A DNA stretch of 64,000 bases from Candidatus Zhuqueibacterota bacterium (GTDB lineage: Bacteria; Zhuqueibacterota; Zhuqueibacteria; Oceanimicrobiales; Oceanimicrobiaceae): contig JAJDAD010000040.1 in the NCBI GenBank assembly GCA_029262055.1, positions 1-64,000 on the forward strand, written 5' to 3'. Below, piece by piece: positions 43,596 to 52,412 of this stretch (its first letter is position 1; each line of letters starts with the position of its first letter). The notes beneath the pieces were generated by a model, which did not search any database, had not been told where the DNA came from, and saw only the letters and a list, made by a program, of their open reading frames with translations. A program made the translations under genes and the position numbers.

Positions 43596-44384
43596 CTAGA
43601 AAGGTTGGGAGATTCGTTCGAGCAGCTCTTTACGCTTGTCACGGGAAACCGGGACCTTCATGTTGCCGCTGACAACTACGCAGCCCCCTTCGCCATCAGT
43701 GCCGAAACTGGAGCCACCACGGATGTACTCCTGCAAGTGATTGAGATTAACAAGGTAGGAGCGATGCGTGCGCAGAAAGTTGTAGTCTGCCAGCAATTCC
43801 TGGAGCTCCTTTAGAGTCTTGGAGATGAGTTCCAGTTTCTTCCTGTCTCTGAGAAATACCGTCGTGTAATTGCCTTCGGCCTTGCAGACGACGATATCAT
43901 CAATCTGGTGAAACGTTACACCCTTCCAGGTTGCAAAGCCGATCTTTTGCGGCTTTGACGTTTCGTTTTGCAGATTCTCCATCAAGGTTCTGAGTCTTGG
44001 GTCGGTGCCCGCATTGTTGTTCTTGCTAGCGACTCGTTCTTTGGCCCGGGTCACGGCCTCCTGCAATTCCTCGATATCGATCGGTTTCAAGAGATAATCG
44101 AGAGCACAAGCCCGGATGGCTCGTATCGCGTACTCATCGTATGCGGTGGCAAAGATCAGCTCCGGCGCCGGGTCCGGTAACTGGTCAAGCAAGGCAAAGC
44201 CGTCTTCGTTCGGCATCACGATATCCAGAAAGACGACGTCCGGATTCGATTCCCTGATTTTCTCTATTCCCGCGGCGACCGAGTCAGCCATAGCGAGGAT
44301 TTCGACGTCGGTACAATACTCGTCGAGCAGATTACGCAGAAGTTTTCTGCCTTTTTCTTCGTCGTCGATTATGATTGCTTTCAT
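43596..44384 (-). CDS. LytTR-family response regulator
   Basis: A 262-residue two-component regulator. The receiver domain (about 1-120) has IIDDEEKG, the phospho-acceptor in VVFLDIVMPNEDGF, and Lys in DYLLKPIDIEEL. A LytTR DNA-binding domain fills the C-terminal part (about 145-255), with ICKAEGNYTTVFL-type sequence (VVCKAEGNYTTVFLRDRK) and FLRTHRSYLVNLNHL. LytTR domains bind DNA with a beta-sheet. It overlaps the histidine kinase gene by four bases, so that kinase is its partner. Confidence 0.93.
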   Translation of the reverse strand: MKAIIIDDEEKGRKLLRNLLDEYCTDVEILAMADSVAAGIEKIRESNPDVVFLDIVMPNEDGFALLDQLPDPAPELIFATAYDEYAIRAIRACALDYLLKPIDIEELQEAVTRAKERVASKNNNAGTDPRLRTLMENLQNETSKPQKIGFATWKGVTFHQIDDIVVCKAEGNYTTVFLRDRKKLELISKTLKELQELLADYNFLRTHRSYLVNLNHLQEYIRGGSSFGTDGEGGCVVVSGNMKVPVSRDKRKELLERISQPF

Positions 44385-47300
44385 TTTTCTCCGGGCCTTT
44401 TGGTGTACTCATTCTCGATTGGGATAACAATCTTCACCCTGGTGCCGGAAGCCTTGTGGTCTTGTCCGGCCAAGTCGATCACTTCTATACCGCGCCCGTT
44501 CCTGCGTATTGCGTTCAAGGTTTTCAGACGCTCTTGCGACACCTTCATTCCCGTTGAATGGTGACCGGCCTTATGCTTACCCTTGTTCTCCAGGCTTTTC
44601 TCGATGCCAATGCCATTGTCCTCGATCCAGCATTCGATGGCTCCGTCTGCCAGGCTGAGCCTGACGTTTAACGCACCCTTGGTTCGCTTAAACCGGAGGC
44701 CGTGTTGAATTGCATTCTCCACAAAAGGTTGAATTAACAGAGTTGGGATCTCCATGTTGTGAACGTCGATGGCAGGATCGATTTCCAGGGTATAGTTGAA
44801 CTTGCCTTCGAAACGTAACTTCTCCAATTCCAGATAAAGCCTGAGTGCGTCCAGTTCTTCCGAAATAGTCAAGGAGGATTTTTCAGAGTTGTCGAGGATC
44901 TTTCTGATCAGCTTGGAAAACTTCGAAAGATAACGATAAGCGGATTTTGGCTCGTTGCTCGAAATGTAGTACTGAATAGAATTGATGGTGTTAAACACAA
45001 AGTGTGGATTCATTTGGGCGCGCAACGCCTTCAATTTGAGTTCCGAGAACTTGCGCTCCAGCGAGGCTTTTTTCTTTTCTTTTTCCTTCAAACGAATCAC
45101 AAACAGGATCGCCAACGACATAGCCGTTGTCGCCGCCAGCCAGCGAAACCACCAGGTTTGCCAGAAAGGTGGCGTCACGACAAAGTGCAGGGATGTGCCG
45201 GTTTCGTTCCAGATACCATCACTGTTTGTCCCCTTGACGTGGAACACATACTCGCCCGGCTGCAAGTTGGTAAATGTGGCAGCGCGTTTGTTCTCACAAT
45301 AAATCCAGTCATCGTGCAGGCCCGCAAGTTTGTAGGCATATTGATTTCGCAACGGGTTGGTGTAATCGAGGGCTGAATATTCAAATGTAATGAAATTATC
45401 CCTATAAGAGAATTGCAGCGGGCGCCCGTCGCTAGCGGTCCAATCGACTCTTTGGTCAAAGCGTTTCACTCCGGCGATCACTACCGGCGGAATGTACTGA
45501 TTGTCACGGACGCTGTCAGGATGAAAAGCGTTAAACCCATTCACACCGCCAAAGAACATTTCTCCGCTGGTCGATTTGAAATAAGCGCCTGTGTTGAATT
45601 CACTGCTCTGCAAACCATCATCGATTGTGAAATTTCGAAGCATTCCCGTTCTTGTATCCAGCCTGGACAGCCCGCGGTTTGAGCTTGCCCAGATGTTTTG
45701 TTTGTCATCCACCAGGATACCGTAGATGACATTGTTTGGCAGGCCATGTCGCGTGGTGTAATTTTGAAACATTCCTGTTGCCGGGTCGAGCTTGTTGAGT
45801 CCATAGTAGGTGCCAACCCAGATGATTCCGGCGGCATCGATGGCCAGGGACAAGGCATAATTGATACTTAGGCTGTTAGAGTCTTCCGGGTCATGCCGGT
45901 AGCGTGTAAACGTTGCTGTTTTTCTGTCAAATCTATTTAGTCCGCCTGCGCTTGTGGCCAACCACAAGTAACCCTGTTGATCCTCGGCGATTGCGAGCAC
46001 CGTGTTGCCTGCAATACTGGAGCTGTTTCCGGGTTCGTTCATGTAACGTTCAAAACTCTCTGATTCGGGCACGAAACGATTGAGCCCTTGCCCGGTAGTG
46101 CCGATCCAGAGCCGTTCGTCCGAGTCGATAAAGAGGGTTCGCACCTGCGTGTCCAGCCACGTCTCAGCAGAAGAATTGCCGATTTCGTGACTCTGGAAGG
46201 CGGCGGTTTTGCGGTCAAATCGACCTAGCCCACCATCTGTCCCGACCCAAATAGCCCCGTCTCTATCTTCGATTATTGAAAATACCGAGTTGCCGGGCAG
46301 GCTGGCTGGATCGGCGGGATCATGCGTGAAAGTCAGATGGTCGTTTTGCGTCCGGTCGAAGGTGTTCAACCCCTCTCCCCCAGTTCCTATCCAGAGCATA
46401 CCGGCGGAGTCTTCGAAAATCGACCAGACCAGGTTTCCTCTGAGTGCCCCGGAAAGCCCACTCGTGTTCTTGTAGTGAATGAACTTGATCTTGTCAGGGT
46501 CATACTTGCTGATGCCGCCACCACTGGTGCCTGCCCACAATGTTCCCGAATCGTCAATATGCAGCGAGCTGACGGCGTCGTTCCTGAGGCTGGCCGGTTC
46601 CAGCGGGTCATTCCTGTACTGAGTGAAGACGCTGGTTTTGCCGGAGCTGTGCAAGGATGCGATGGGCGCCCGATTGAGGCCCCTGTTTTCTGTCGCGACC
46701 CAAAGGTAGCCCTGTTTGTCTTCGACCAGGTCCGTGATCGCGGTGCTGCTCAAGCTTGCAGCGTCGTTTGGGTCATGGCTGAAGATGGCAACAGTGTTGC
46801 TTCCGGAATATAGCCTCAGCAGGCCGTACGGGAAGGCCACAATCCACACCGCACCGCGGCTATCCCTTCGGATTTTGGAGATGAACGTCGGCAGCACAAC
46901 ATCGCCGTTTCGGTTCCGCAGTGGAAGTTCAGAAAAGGTCTCTCGCCGGTAGTCAAAGGCCAGAAGTCTTGTGGCAGTGCTGACCAGTATCTGCCCAGAT
47001 TCTCCCACAGCCAGGGACGTCATCCATCTTAGGTTCGGGCCGACTCCACCGGGTTGGAAGTGGCGAAACGTGTTTGTTTTTGAAATGAACTTCACCAAGC
47101 CGTGCCGGGAAGCCAACCAAAGGACACCGTAATCGTCGACAAGCATATCCCGGACCGTGTTCGATTCTGCGCCCACAGAGGCAGTGAGGGCCTCTCCATA
47201 GTGGTGAAAAATGCCCTGGTCGACTTCTAATTTATCAAGCCGGCCGCCCTCCATTGAAACCCAAATATTGCCGGAGCTGTCCTCGCACAGCGCACGCACT

Positions 47301-47584
47301 GTATTTGCTCCAATCGATGTCGAATCTTGCGGGTCATGGTAGTATATGATAAAATCGATGCCGTCAAATTTGTTCAGGCCATCCTGAGTGCCGATCCAGA
47401 TGAAACCGCGGCTATCCTGCAGGATAGCGGTGCCCGAACTCTGGGACAAGCCCTGGTCGACGGAGATGTGCTCAAATTCGACTGTCCCTGTCTGCGCACA
47501 GATGTTACCAGGGGCACCGATGCAAAGCGGGAGCAGGCCGAGCAGTGAGGCGGCGAAGTTTCCAAATCTGAGTCTGAAGAACAT
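44381..47584 (-). CDS. Giant two-component sensor kinase with double propeller (LytS-type)
   Basis: A 1067-residue membrane sensor. After a signal peptide (cleavage near ICAQTG), about 700 residues consist of two-component-regulator propeller repeats (for example VWSIFEDSAGMLWIGTGGEG, VFSIIEDRDGAIWVGTDGGL). A Y_Y_Y beta domain follows (LQPGEYVFHVKGTNSDG), then one membrane helix (WLAATTAMSLAILFVI) near 800-820. The cytoplasmic part is a LytS-type His_kinase with the H box AQMNPHFVFNTINSIQYY (His near 857), and an ATPase domain (LLIQPFVENAIQHGL, DNGIGI). Related sensors detect extracellular glycans or other polymers. The ligand is unknown. Confidence 0.93.
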   Translation of the reverse strand: MFFRLRFGNFAASLLGLLPLCIGAPGNICAQTGTVEFEHISVDQGLSQSSGTAILQDSRGFIWIGTQDGLNKFDGIDFIIYYHDPQDSTSIGANTVRALCEDSSGNIWVSMEGGRLDKLEVDQGIFHHYGEALTASVGAESNTVRDMLVDDYGVLWLASRHGLVKFISKTNTFRHFQPGGVGPNLRWMTSLAVGESGQILVSTATRLLAFDYRRETFSELPLRNRNGDVVLPTFISKIRRDSRGAVWIVAFPYGLLRLYSGSNTVAIFSHDPNDAASLSSTAITDLVEDKQGYLWVATENRGLNRAPIASLHSSGKTSVFTQYRNDPLEPASLRNDAVSSLHIDDSGTLWAGTSGGGISKYDPDKIKFIHYKNTSGLSGALRGNLVWSIFEDSAGMLWIGTGGEGLNTFDRTQNDHLTFTHDPADPASLPGNSVFSIIEDRDGAIWVGTDGGLGRFDRKTAAFQSHEIGNSSAETWLDTQVRTLFIDSDERLWIGTTGQGLNRFVPESESFERYMNEPGNSSSIAGNTVLAIAEDQQGYLWLATSAGGLNRFDRKTATFTRYRHDPEDSNSLSINYALSLAIDAAGIIWVGTYYGLNKLDPATGMFQNYTTRHGLPNNVIYGILVDDKQNIWASSNRGLSRLDTRTGMLRNFTIDDGLQSSEFNTGAYFKSTSGEMFFGGVNGFNAFHPDSVRDNQYIPPVVIAGVKRFDQRVDWTASDGRPLQFSYRDNFITFEYSALDYTNPLRNQYAYKLAGLHDDWIYCENKRAATFTNLQPGEYVFHVKGTNSDGIWNETGTSLHFVVTPPFWQTWWFRWLAATTAMSLAILFVIRLKEKEKKKASLERKFSELKLKALRAQMNPHFVFNTINSIQYYISSNEPKSAYRYLSKFSKLIRKILDNSEKSSLTISEELDALRLYLELEKLRFEGKFNYTLEIDPAIDVHNMEIPTLLIQPFVENAIQHGLRFKRTKGALNVRLSLADGAIECWIEDNGIGIEKSLENKGKHKAGHHSTGMKVSQERLKTLNAIRRNGRGIEVIDLAGQDHKASGTRVKIVIPIENEYTKRPGEK

Positions 47585-47707
47585 GGCTCGTGCTATCAGC
47601 TTGTTATTCTATCGCTGTCGTTGGCAAGAGCTTGGTTGCCGTTTAAAGATCCCAATACTCCACCAAACAATCTAATGCGAACCCACAAAAATGCAAGTCC
47701 TTTAATT

Positions 47708-48121
47708 TCAAGCGTAGAAGTTGCCGGATGAGCCGTCCGGTGCGCAGGGTGAGGCGAGGTTGGAACTCACTACTTGTGCCCGAACGCTGGCAGTCCTTGA
47801 GGAATGAAATCGCAAGTCGTATCCTCTCACATCTTCGCTGTCGGTCCAGAGCAGGACGCCACAGTTCTGCGAGGTTCCGTTTATCCAGCGCTGCGACACG
47901 GCCGTCAGGTCCCAGTTCTGCCAGCCAAACGGGGTTGTTTGGTCTATGAGCAGGGAGCTTTCACTGTTTGCACTCGCATCTGCTCCGGTGCTACTATCTG
48001 CACATAGGGCGATGCCCAACTCGCATCCTCGTCCCATTCTACTAAAACATTCGTTACCTAAATGGTACCTCGTCGAACGTTCCTTCATCCAAAATCGGTG
48101 AGATCTCAAGAACGCTCTCAT
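47708..48121 (-). pseudogene. Frameshifted remnant of a DNRLRE-domain gene
   Basis: A 137-codon frame whose second half reads WQNWDLTAVSQRWINGTSQN then GVLLWTDSEDVRGYDLRF. This is the pattern of a DNRLRE (fibronectin-like structural) domain: WxxxDVT, QxW, GLLL, FxS. The first half of the frame is not protein-like. In the other two frames the same stretch reads ESVLEISPILDEGTFDEVPF followed by a stop, and VTNVLVEWDEDASWASPYVQ. Both are sensible DNRLRE pieces. I infer a decayed gene with at least two frameshifts and no N terminus. It lies 14 bases past the LRR gene stop, as if cut by that gene's arrival. Confidence 0.65.
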
Positions 48122-48135
48122 CTTACGTCTACAGG

Positions 48136-49629
48136 TCAGAAGAATTCAAGCATCGGAAACCGTTCTTTAAGTTCGGTTCTCTCCTGCAATGAAAGACTGT
48201 CAGCGCTGAGAACCACTGACTTCAACTTGGGTAGCTTTAAAAGTTCCTCGGGAAGAGAACGCACCCGAGTCCACGTGAGGATGATGGTTTCCAGATTATC
48301 ACAATTAGCCAGTTCCGGTGGGATTCTTGAGATGTTGGTACTTGCCAGTTGTAGTGAACTCAATAAACGTAAATGGCCTATTTGAGGTGGAAGTTCACTA
48401 ATAGGGTTGCCGGTAAGATTCAATTCAATAAGGAATGGTAGCTCAAAAATGCCGATAGGAATTTCTTGAAGTAAATTGCCCGATAGTCGCAAAAATGTCA
48501 AATTTTTCAATTTTGAAATGGTGTTCGGTAAATCTCTAAGCCGATTTCTATCCAGATACAACCTTGATAGAGGGATTGCGTTTATTTCCGGGGGTAAAGC
48601 AGCGATATCGTTATCACTTAGATCAAGGTGTTTCAAATCCTCGATGTTCCATATCTCTGGTGGTAAATGAGTCAGATGATTATTTCTTAGAATAAGTGTT
48701 TCTAATCTTCTCATTGCGCCTATAGTGTTGGGCAAATTCAAAATCCCATTATCACTAGCATTTAAACGAACAAGATTAGCGCAATGCTTGAGATCAGAGG
48801 GCAGCGTGGTGAAATCGTTATCTGAAAGCTCTAGTTCGCGCAGATTCTTCAGGTTTCGGATTCCTGATGGTAGATAAGCTAGGTCATTGCTAGACAGGTC
48901 TAACATTTCCAGAAAAGTCATACTTCCAATCTCGTCCGGCAAATCTCGCAACTGGTTGATCGCTAGATCCAATTCAGCCAAACTGCTCAACTCGCCTATC
49001 TGATTCGGTATCATCGATATCTCATTACCGGCGAGGTTAAGATATTGCAAGTTTCCGAGACTGCCGATCTCGTTCGGTATCTCTTCGATATTATTGTTTT
49101 CTAGATTTAGGATAAGTAACTCTTGGAGTCTATGCAGTCCAGATGGCAATTCGCTTAGTCTAGTAGCTCCCATGTCTAAGCCCTTAAGGTTTTCTAACTC
49201 GTAGAGAACATCTGGAAAATTCGCGAGAGGATTCCGACCTATTTTCAAGAGTTCCAAAGTCATCAAGTTGCCAATACAACTTGGCACGTCCACAATGTTG
49301 TTATTGCTAACATCCAACTCCTCTAGCCGGGACAAACTGGCCAACTCGCAAGGCAGTCGATGCAGGCGATTGTCTCGAAGTTCCAGCCTCCGCAGCTTTT
49401 TAAAATTCCCAATTTCCGGAGGCAATTCCTCTAAACGAGTTAGCCACAAGAATGTAGATTCATCTATTTCGTCCCAGCCAAAGTCTTTGTCTGTAAACTC
49501 ACGGGAATTTAGTAAGAGGACCGTTACCGTATCCGCCTGAGCTAACTTTTGCTTAAATTGCCACTTCATATTTTCAAACTCTACACATGAGCAGAGCAAT
49601 GCTAAGAAAGAAAGATAAAACAGTTTCAT
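48136..49629 (-). CDS. Leucine-rich-repeat lipoprotein, 18 x 23 residues
   Basis: A 497-residue protein from ATG 49629, with a signal peptide and lipobox (ALLCSC). The upstream frame from 49830 is not protein-like. Then come about 18 regular 23-residue leucine-rich repeats of the 'plant Ras-group/Shoc2' type: LPPEIGNFKKLRRLELRDN, IPNEIGSLGNLQYLNLAGN, LPSGIRNLKNLRELELSDN and so on. It would form a solenoid that binds a partner at the cell surface. The gene is visibly richer in A and T than its neighbours, as expected for a transferred gene. The function is unknown; these repeats bind proteins. Confidence 0.9.
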   Translation of the reverse strand: MKLFYLSFLALLCSCVEFENMKWQFKQKLAQADTVTVLLLNSREFTDKDFGWDEIDESTFLWLTRLEELPPEIGNFKKLRRLELRDNRLHRLPCELASLSRLEELDVSNNNIVDVPSCIGNLMTLELLKIGRNPLANFPDVLYELENLKGLDMGATRLSELPSGLHRLQELLILNLENNNIEEIPNEIGSLGNLQYLNLAGNEISMIPNQIGELSSLAELDLAINQLRDLPDEIGSMTFLEMLDLSSNDLAYLPSGIRNLKNLRELELSDNDFTTLPSDLKHCANLVRLNASDNGILNLPNTIGAMRRLETLILRNNHLTHLPPEIWNIEDLKHLDLSDNDIAALPPEINAIPLSRLYLDRNRLRDLPNTISKLKNLTFLRLSGNLLQEIPIGIFELPFLIELNLTGNPISELPPQIGHLRLLSSLQLASTNISRIPPELANCDNLETIILTWTRVRSLPEELLKLPKLKSVVLSADSLSLQERTELKERFPMLEFF

Positions 49630-49692
49630 CTCATTCCCGTGTCTTTCAAAAAGGAGCCTTGAAACAAAAAGCTCGATTTCCCTTTTTCTAAC

Positions 49693-49731
49693 GGTAGTCA
49701 AAGTAGGGTGGAGTCCTACTCCACCAGCCTT
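49693..49731 (+). repeat. 39-bp palindromic repeat, copy 1
   Basis: The element begins GGTAGTCAAAGTAGG and contains TGGAGT-CCT-ACTCCA. In this copy the stem reads GGTGGAGT / ACTCCACC (8 bp). Copy 2 at 52788 is in the same orientation and 37 of 39 bases are identical. It lies between the LRR gene and the GH113-like gene. Confidence 0.85.
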
Positions 49732-49798
49732 GTTGCAAACCGCAACCCCATCATTGCAATTGATACGAGAAGTCTGCAGCATCAGAACGGTAAGGTGC

Positions 49799-50986
49799 TC
49801 AATTTTCACCACCCTCAACATGAGCGCCATACCGCGATTTGATGATGCTCATTGCCGGCGTAAATTGCGGACTAAGTTTCAAAGTTGCTGCCCTCTTTCG
49901 CCCATATTCGTCCATGTTGATGTCGTCGATGTTAGTGGGCGTCCATTTCCAGATGTAAGCGCCCTTGAACCAGGGTTTATCCCAAAACACCTCAAAGAAT
50001 GCCTCAAATGCGTTGGCCTGGGTTTCTAAACTGAGTTTCGGGGTGAAGTCATCCTGTGGCCAAACCCAGGGCTCAATTGCTGCGTCACTCGAGTTCTTGT
50101 ACCCGATTTCGGTAAAGAGGACCGGCTTGTTGTATTTCTTTTGTATGCGCTCGATTGCCTGCGCGTGAGGCTGCCAACCGGAAATTAAGTCATCGACCGC
50201 TGGGTCTTCCTTTTTTGTCAAGGGAAAGTACGCCTGAATACCAATGTAGTCCAACTGGTCCCAAAACTGAATTCCTTCATATTCTTCATCCCAATTCGCT
50301 GCGTAGATCAATTCTCCACTGTAAACCTGTCGAATGCATCGAATGAGCTGCTCCCAATCAGCCGTTCGCTTTGCCGCTTGTCTCAGTTCTGTGCCAATAC
50401 AAAATATCGGTATGCGATTGTTTTCAGCGAGCTGTGCATAATGGAGGATGAATCCCTCATAATTCTTGAACCATTGTTTCCACATGCTTTCATTTTTCAT
50501 GGCTATATCTTGGCGCCATTTCCCGTTTTTGTTGGATAGCCAGATGTGTGGTTTAAGCATCGTCCGGATATTGTGCTTCCTGGCATATTGTGTGGTTAAC
50601 CTGATACCCTCGTCGGTTTCTCCCCATATAATGCAGGGAAGAATTTCATTCTTCGGTTTGACCTTTATTCCGGGTTCATTGTAATTCGACTGCCAGCCAA
50701 AAGGAGTAATGGATATCCAATCAACATTGTTCTGCCTCAAAAAGGAATAATAGCCATCTTCTGAAGGTTCGCCCTGTGCAGCCTCCCAACACACGCCCCG
50801 TTGTTTACCGGAACGCTCCTGCTGCCGATTGTCGTCTTCATTGTCTGCAAGCAGGAGAATCCCATCTTGACTGTGATCGCATTCAGGTGGAATAAACTGA
50901 GAATAGCTGCAGAGTATCTTGATGACAACTACAAACAAGACAACCAGGCTTAACGCAATCACGGACCACTTAACTGTCCTACTCAT
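49799..50986 (-). CDS. GH113-like glycoside hydrolase
   Basis: A 395-residue protein with a single N-terminal membrane anchor (VIALSLVVLFVVVIKILC) and a TIM-barrel domain like glycoside hydrolase family 113 (beta-mannanase-type). Landmarks are GVCWEAAQGE, WISITPFGWQSNYNEP, MLKPHIWL, the acid/base in IFCIGTELRQAAK, DYIGIQAYFPL and the nucleophile in PVLFTEIGYKNS. Both catalytic Glu are kept. It is therefore probably an active, membrane-tethered glycosidase. It lies inside the block framed by the 39-bp repeats. Confidence 0.88.
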   Translation of the reverse strand: MSRTVKWSVIALSLVVLFVVVIKILCSYSQFIPPECDHSQDGILLLADNEDDNRQQERSGKQRGVCWEAAQGEPSEDGYYSFLRQNNVDWISITPFGWQSNYNEPGIKVKPKNEILPCIIWGETDEGIRLTTQYARKHNIRTMLKPHIWLSNKNGKWRQDIAMKNESMWKQWFKNYEGFILHYAQLAENNRIPIFCIGTELRQAAKRTADWEQLIRCIRQVYSGELIYAANWDEEYEGIQFWDQLDYIGIQAYFPLTKKEDPAVDDLISGWQPHAQAIERIQKKYNKPVLFTEIGYKNSSDAAIEPWVWPQDDFTPKLSLETQANAFEAFFEVFWDKPWFKGAYIWKWTPTNIDDINMDEYGRKRAATLKLSPQFTPAMSIIKSRYGAHVEGGEN

Positions 50987-51054
50987 TCTATAGTTATCTC
51001 TTCTTAAAATGTGAGCTTTCCAATGTTAACAATGTAGTCACCGTGTCTTCCGGG

Positions 51055-51157
51055 AGTCAACCACAGCCAACCCGGCGGAGTTTTGGCAAACTATGAGACC
51101 CCAGGATCCGGCAAGGCGAAACCGTCTATCTTGCGGTCGGTTGAGTAGGCGTTAGGT
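51055..51157 (-). other. attC-like (integron cassette) recombination site
   Basis: Read on the minus strand: R'' ACCTAAC, five bases, L'' CTCAACC; and about 75 bases later L' GGTTGGC-like sequence, five bases, then GTTGACT, which departs from the R' consensus GTTRRRY at one base. The total length is about 103 bases, within the usual 57-141. The stop codon TAA of the membrane-protein gene sits inside R'', as in many cassettes. No integrase gene is in the window, so this is a candidate only. Confidence 0.4.
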
Positions 51158-51589
51158 AGCAGATGCCGAGGTATTCTTTTTCCAGAGTTTACCCAGAAGC
51201 CACACAATTCCAGCGGTCAGCAGACCAGCTATTGTTGCCGGAATCGGCGCTCCCAGCGCCGTGGCCAGACGCGGAGACAATCCCAATGGCATCTCGATAA
51301 GCGCGTACTCGGGGTTGTTGGTGAAGTAAAGGGGCAGAAACACGGCCTGCAGTTCGGCGGCGAAGAGACCGAAGAAGAACCCTGTCGCGAAACCGTGGCG
51401 GACCGGCCGATGCATGCCACGACGTACCACCAGGAGAGCGACAACGGCCAGAATAGCCAGCGCAACGTACCTTTCCCAGCCGTGAATCCAGCCGAAGATC
51501 GTGAGGCCACCAAAAGCAAGGCCGGCAGTGCCGGAGATAATCAGGACAAAGCGCCAGACGAGTGGCTGGGATTCATGCATGTTTTTCAT
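51152..51589 (-). CDS. Small multi-pass membrane protein of unknown function
   Basis: A 145-residue protein starting at ATG 51589, after AGGAGC. The frame extends upstream to 51889 but lacks protein character there. It has four hydrophobic segments: VLIISGTAGLAFGGLTIFGW, YVALAILAVVALLVV, TGFFFGLFAAELQAVFLPLY and IPATIAGLLTAGIVWLLG. I do not recognise the family. Its 5' side begins 21 bases after a GTTAGGC and its stop lies in an ACCTAAC, the layout of an integron gene cassette. Confidence 0.75.
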   Translation of the reverse strand: MKNMHESQPLVWRFVLIISGTAGLAFGGLTIFGWIHGWERYVALAILAVVALLVVRRGMHRPVRHGFATGFFFGLFAAELQAVFLPLYFTNNPEYALIEMPLGLSPRLATALGAPIPATIAGLLTAGIVWLLGKLWKKNTSASAT

Positions 51590-51609
51590 AGTCTGCTCCT
51601 TTTGTGTTT

Positions 51610-51633
51610 GCCTAACGCGCTCAAACTCTTTGC
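51610..51633 (-). other. attC-like 3' half site
   Basis: On the minus strand: GAGTTTGAGCGC followed by GTTAGGC (matches the core GTTRRRY). It shares TTGAG and GCGTTAGG with the reverse complement of the site at 51127-51157. The matching 5' half is not recognisable upstream, where the ATC hydrolase-like gene ends. Confidence 0.4.
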
Positions 51634-51662
51634 GGCGATTGCACTTCGAACCATTGGTCCCG

Positions 51663-52412
51663 TCAGTCTTGTCGCTTTTCGAAGCGGAAATCACAGCATG
51701 TTCCCCCGCACGCAAGCGTCTGGGTCCGCCGGTAATCAATGCCAAGCGAGCCAAAATAATCAGGGAATACGAGATCGTCAGAGTAGCAATTCGGCCTACA
51801 TGCCTCGGGTGCACCCAGGAGTCGGGCCAACTCGAGCCAGACGCACCAGGTAACATTGAACTGGAAGGCGTTGTCACGATCCTCCGCAATGGTCGTCTCC
51901 AGGCAGCCTGCCGTACGGGACGCTTTCAGACTCCCGCACAGGTACTCCCGGAACACGGCCATTGTGTCCGGGAAGCTGCGTACATCCGATGCCTCTGGCA
52001 GACATAACAAGAGTGCTTCCCTCGCCGTCACGTCCATGACCTGTTTCATGATCTGCTCAGCCTGCTCGACCCCAAGCACCTGGGTAAGCGCTGAAAACAT
52101 TGAGATATATTCGATCTGAGTAGCTAGGAATTTTTCGTTGGTCATTCCCTTCTCCCGAATAGGGGAAAGGTCGACCTTGCGAGCTCGATACTTCGCAGCC
52201 AGAAATCCAATCAGAAAACGAAATCGTTGCATAAAACCGAGGTGACCCAGCACGATTCCCCTAGCAGCCTTGCGCATCTGCTGCATGAGGCTATCCGGCC
52301 ACCGACTTTCTGCATCACTGGATGCGACGCCGTAGTTCCTTAAGTCGGCGACCTTTGACTTGAACTGTCGGCTATCGTTTGTCAAAACCGGACCTTTTCC
52401 TGTATTAGCCAT
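51663..52412 (-). CDS. ATC hydrolase-like protein (L-2-amino-thiazoline-4-carboxylate hydrolase family)
   Basis: A 249-residue soluble protein. The second half matches the ATC hydrolase family in pattern: AFQFNVTWCVWLELARLLGAPEAC (parts), CYSDDLVFPDYFG, and the terminal RTQTLACGGTCCDFRFEK. Family members open the thiazoline ring in the pathway from ATC to L-cysteine, but many homologues have other or unknown roles. The first 90 residues are helical and charged. It lies 73 bases upstream of the small membrane protein, within the repeat-framed block. Confidence 0.82.
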   Translation of the reverse strand: MANTGKGPVLTNDSRQFKSKVADLRNYGVASSDAESRWPDSLMQQMRKAARGIVLGHLGFMQRFRFLIGFLAAKYRARKVDLSPIREKGMTNEKFLATQIEYISMFSALTQVLGVEQAEQIMKQVMDVTAREALLLCLPEASDVRSFPDTMAVFREYLCGSLKASRTAGCLETTIAEDRDNAFQFNVTWCVWLELARLLGAPEACRPNCYSDDLVFPDYFGSLGIDYRRTQTLACGGTCCDFRFEKRQD

